Virus record (IMG/VR): IMGVR_UViG_3300047369_000650
Coordinates: 113,536 to 177,535 of that record
Direction: 5' to 3' (one strand)
Length of the DNA stretch: 64,000 bases
From: a virus
This document shows positions 63,854 through 64,000 of the stretch, piece by piece. The notes under the pieces are model-generated. The model searched no databases and was not told the DNA's origin. It worked only from the letters and a program-made list of their open reading frames with translations. The translations under genes were made by a program, and so were the position numbers. Within the stretch, counting starts at the first letter, position 1; every line of letters starts with the position of its first letter.

Positions 63854-64000
63854 GTTATCTTTTTATCAATAATCAAGAAATTAAAAATGATTCTGGTAAT
63901 CCTATTCCAATCACCGGTACTGTAACTAATACCGGAGGTGATATTGCAGTTTCAAACTTCCCAGTAACTCAAACAGTAGATGGTACGGTCGCATTAGATG
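63850..64000 (+). CDS. Structural protein (partial, runs off the window)
   Basis: ATG 63850 overlaps the preceding stop (ATGA). The visible 50 residues (SYLFINNQEIKNDSGNPIPITGTV...SNFPVTQTVDGTVALD) look like the beginning of a fibre or baseplate structural protein with V-x-N-F-P repeats. The end lies beyond the window. Confidence 0.65.
   Translation, partial: MSYLFINNQEIKNDSGNPIPITGTVTNTGGDIAVSNFPVTQTVDGTVALD

Noticed and set aside
1-64000. CRISPR arrays, insertion sequences, integrase or attachment sites
   Set aside because: No regularly spaced repeats, transposase motifs, terminal inverted repeats or recombinase genes were seen on reading both strands.

Overview
The window is 64 kb of an AT-rich, tightly packed T4-like myovirus genome that probably infects a marine alphaproteobacterium. 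Recognisable T4-type modules are prohead and capsid (gp67, gp68, gp21, gp22, gp23), recombination and repair (UvsY, UvsW, UvsX, gp46/gp47), replication (gp45, gp44/gp62, gp43, gp41), the late sigma factor gp55, RegA and DexA. No integrase or attachment site was seen, so a lytic lifestyle is likely. The host is inferred from a circularly permuted two-piece tmRNA with tag ANDNFAPSGYALAA, and from cargo typical of Alphaproteobacteria: a pseudoazurin, an aa3-oxidase subunit IV-like peptide, a DUF1127 protein and a BMP-family periplasmic binding protein. Whether the host is SAR11, SAR116 or a roseobacter cannot be settled from the sequence.

Layout: 0-7.4 kb, a giant tail fibre ending in an S74-type chaperone domain and a glycine-rich adhesin-like protein. 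7.4-11 kb, the head-assembly operon. 11-22.8 kb, a tail-tube-like protein, then uvsY-uvsW-55-47-46-PEPCK-45-44-dexA-62-regA. 22.8-27.1 kb, an auxiliary island between regA and gene 43 (Hsp20, DUF1127, phasin-like pair, BMP binding protein, membrane peptides, CoxIV-like peptide, pseudoazurin, DoxX). 27.2-38.5 kb, DNA polymerase followed by sugar and nucleotide genes (phosphomannomutase, cupin, cytidylyltransferase-like, MazG-like, two TAGT-type glycosyltransferases, an AEP-type primase, a UDP-sugar epimerase and dehydrogenase). 38.5-46.6 kb, uvsX, gp41, thyX, a phosphoribosyltransferase, an adenine methyltransferase-like protein, a SleB-type hydrolase and many small genes. 46.6-47.1 kb, the tmRNA. 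47.1-52.8 kb, a porin-like barrel, a run of secreted proteins, a coiled-coil membrane protein and an IscA-like protein. 52.8-58.5 kb, fibre and structural genes, including a minus-strand fibre with three LamG-like domains. 58.5-64 kb, DUF932, a PiT phosphate transporter, a holin-like protein, small early genes and the start of another structural operon.

Transcription signals are unusually legible. Early promoters have TTTACA (or a close variant), an exact 17-bp spacer and a TATAAT-like -10. Seven carry an additional upstream element, TTTTAGGGG, in four copies preceded by the perfect palindrome AAAATGCATTTT, and share a leader with AGAATCGGA. Late promoters are T4-like (TATAAATA) and precede the capsid operon, the tail-tube-like gene, regA, hsp20, the auxiliary island, the fibre genes, the PiT segment and the last structural genes. 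The respiratory and uptake cargo is therefore probably expressed late, while PEPCK is embedded in the early replication operon.

The strongest observations are the split tmRNA with an apparent protein gene inside its discarded spacer, the late-expressed periplasmic electron-transfer cluster, the intact PEPCK, and the palindrome-bearing early promoter family.
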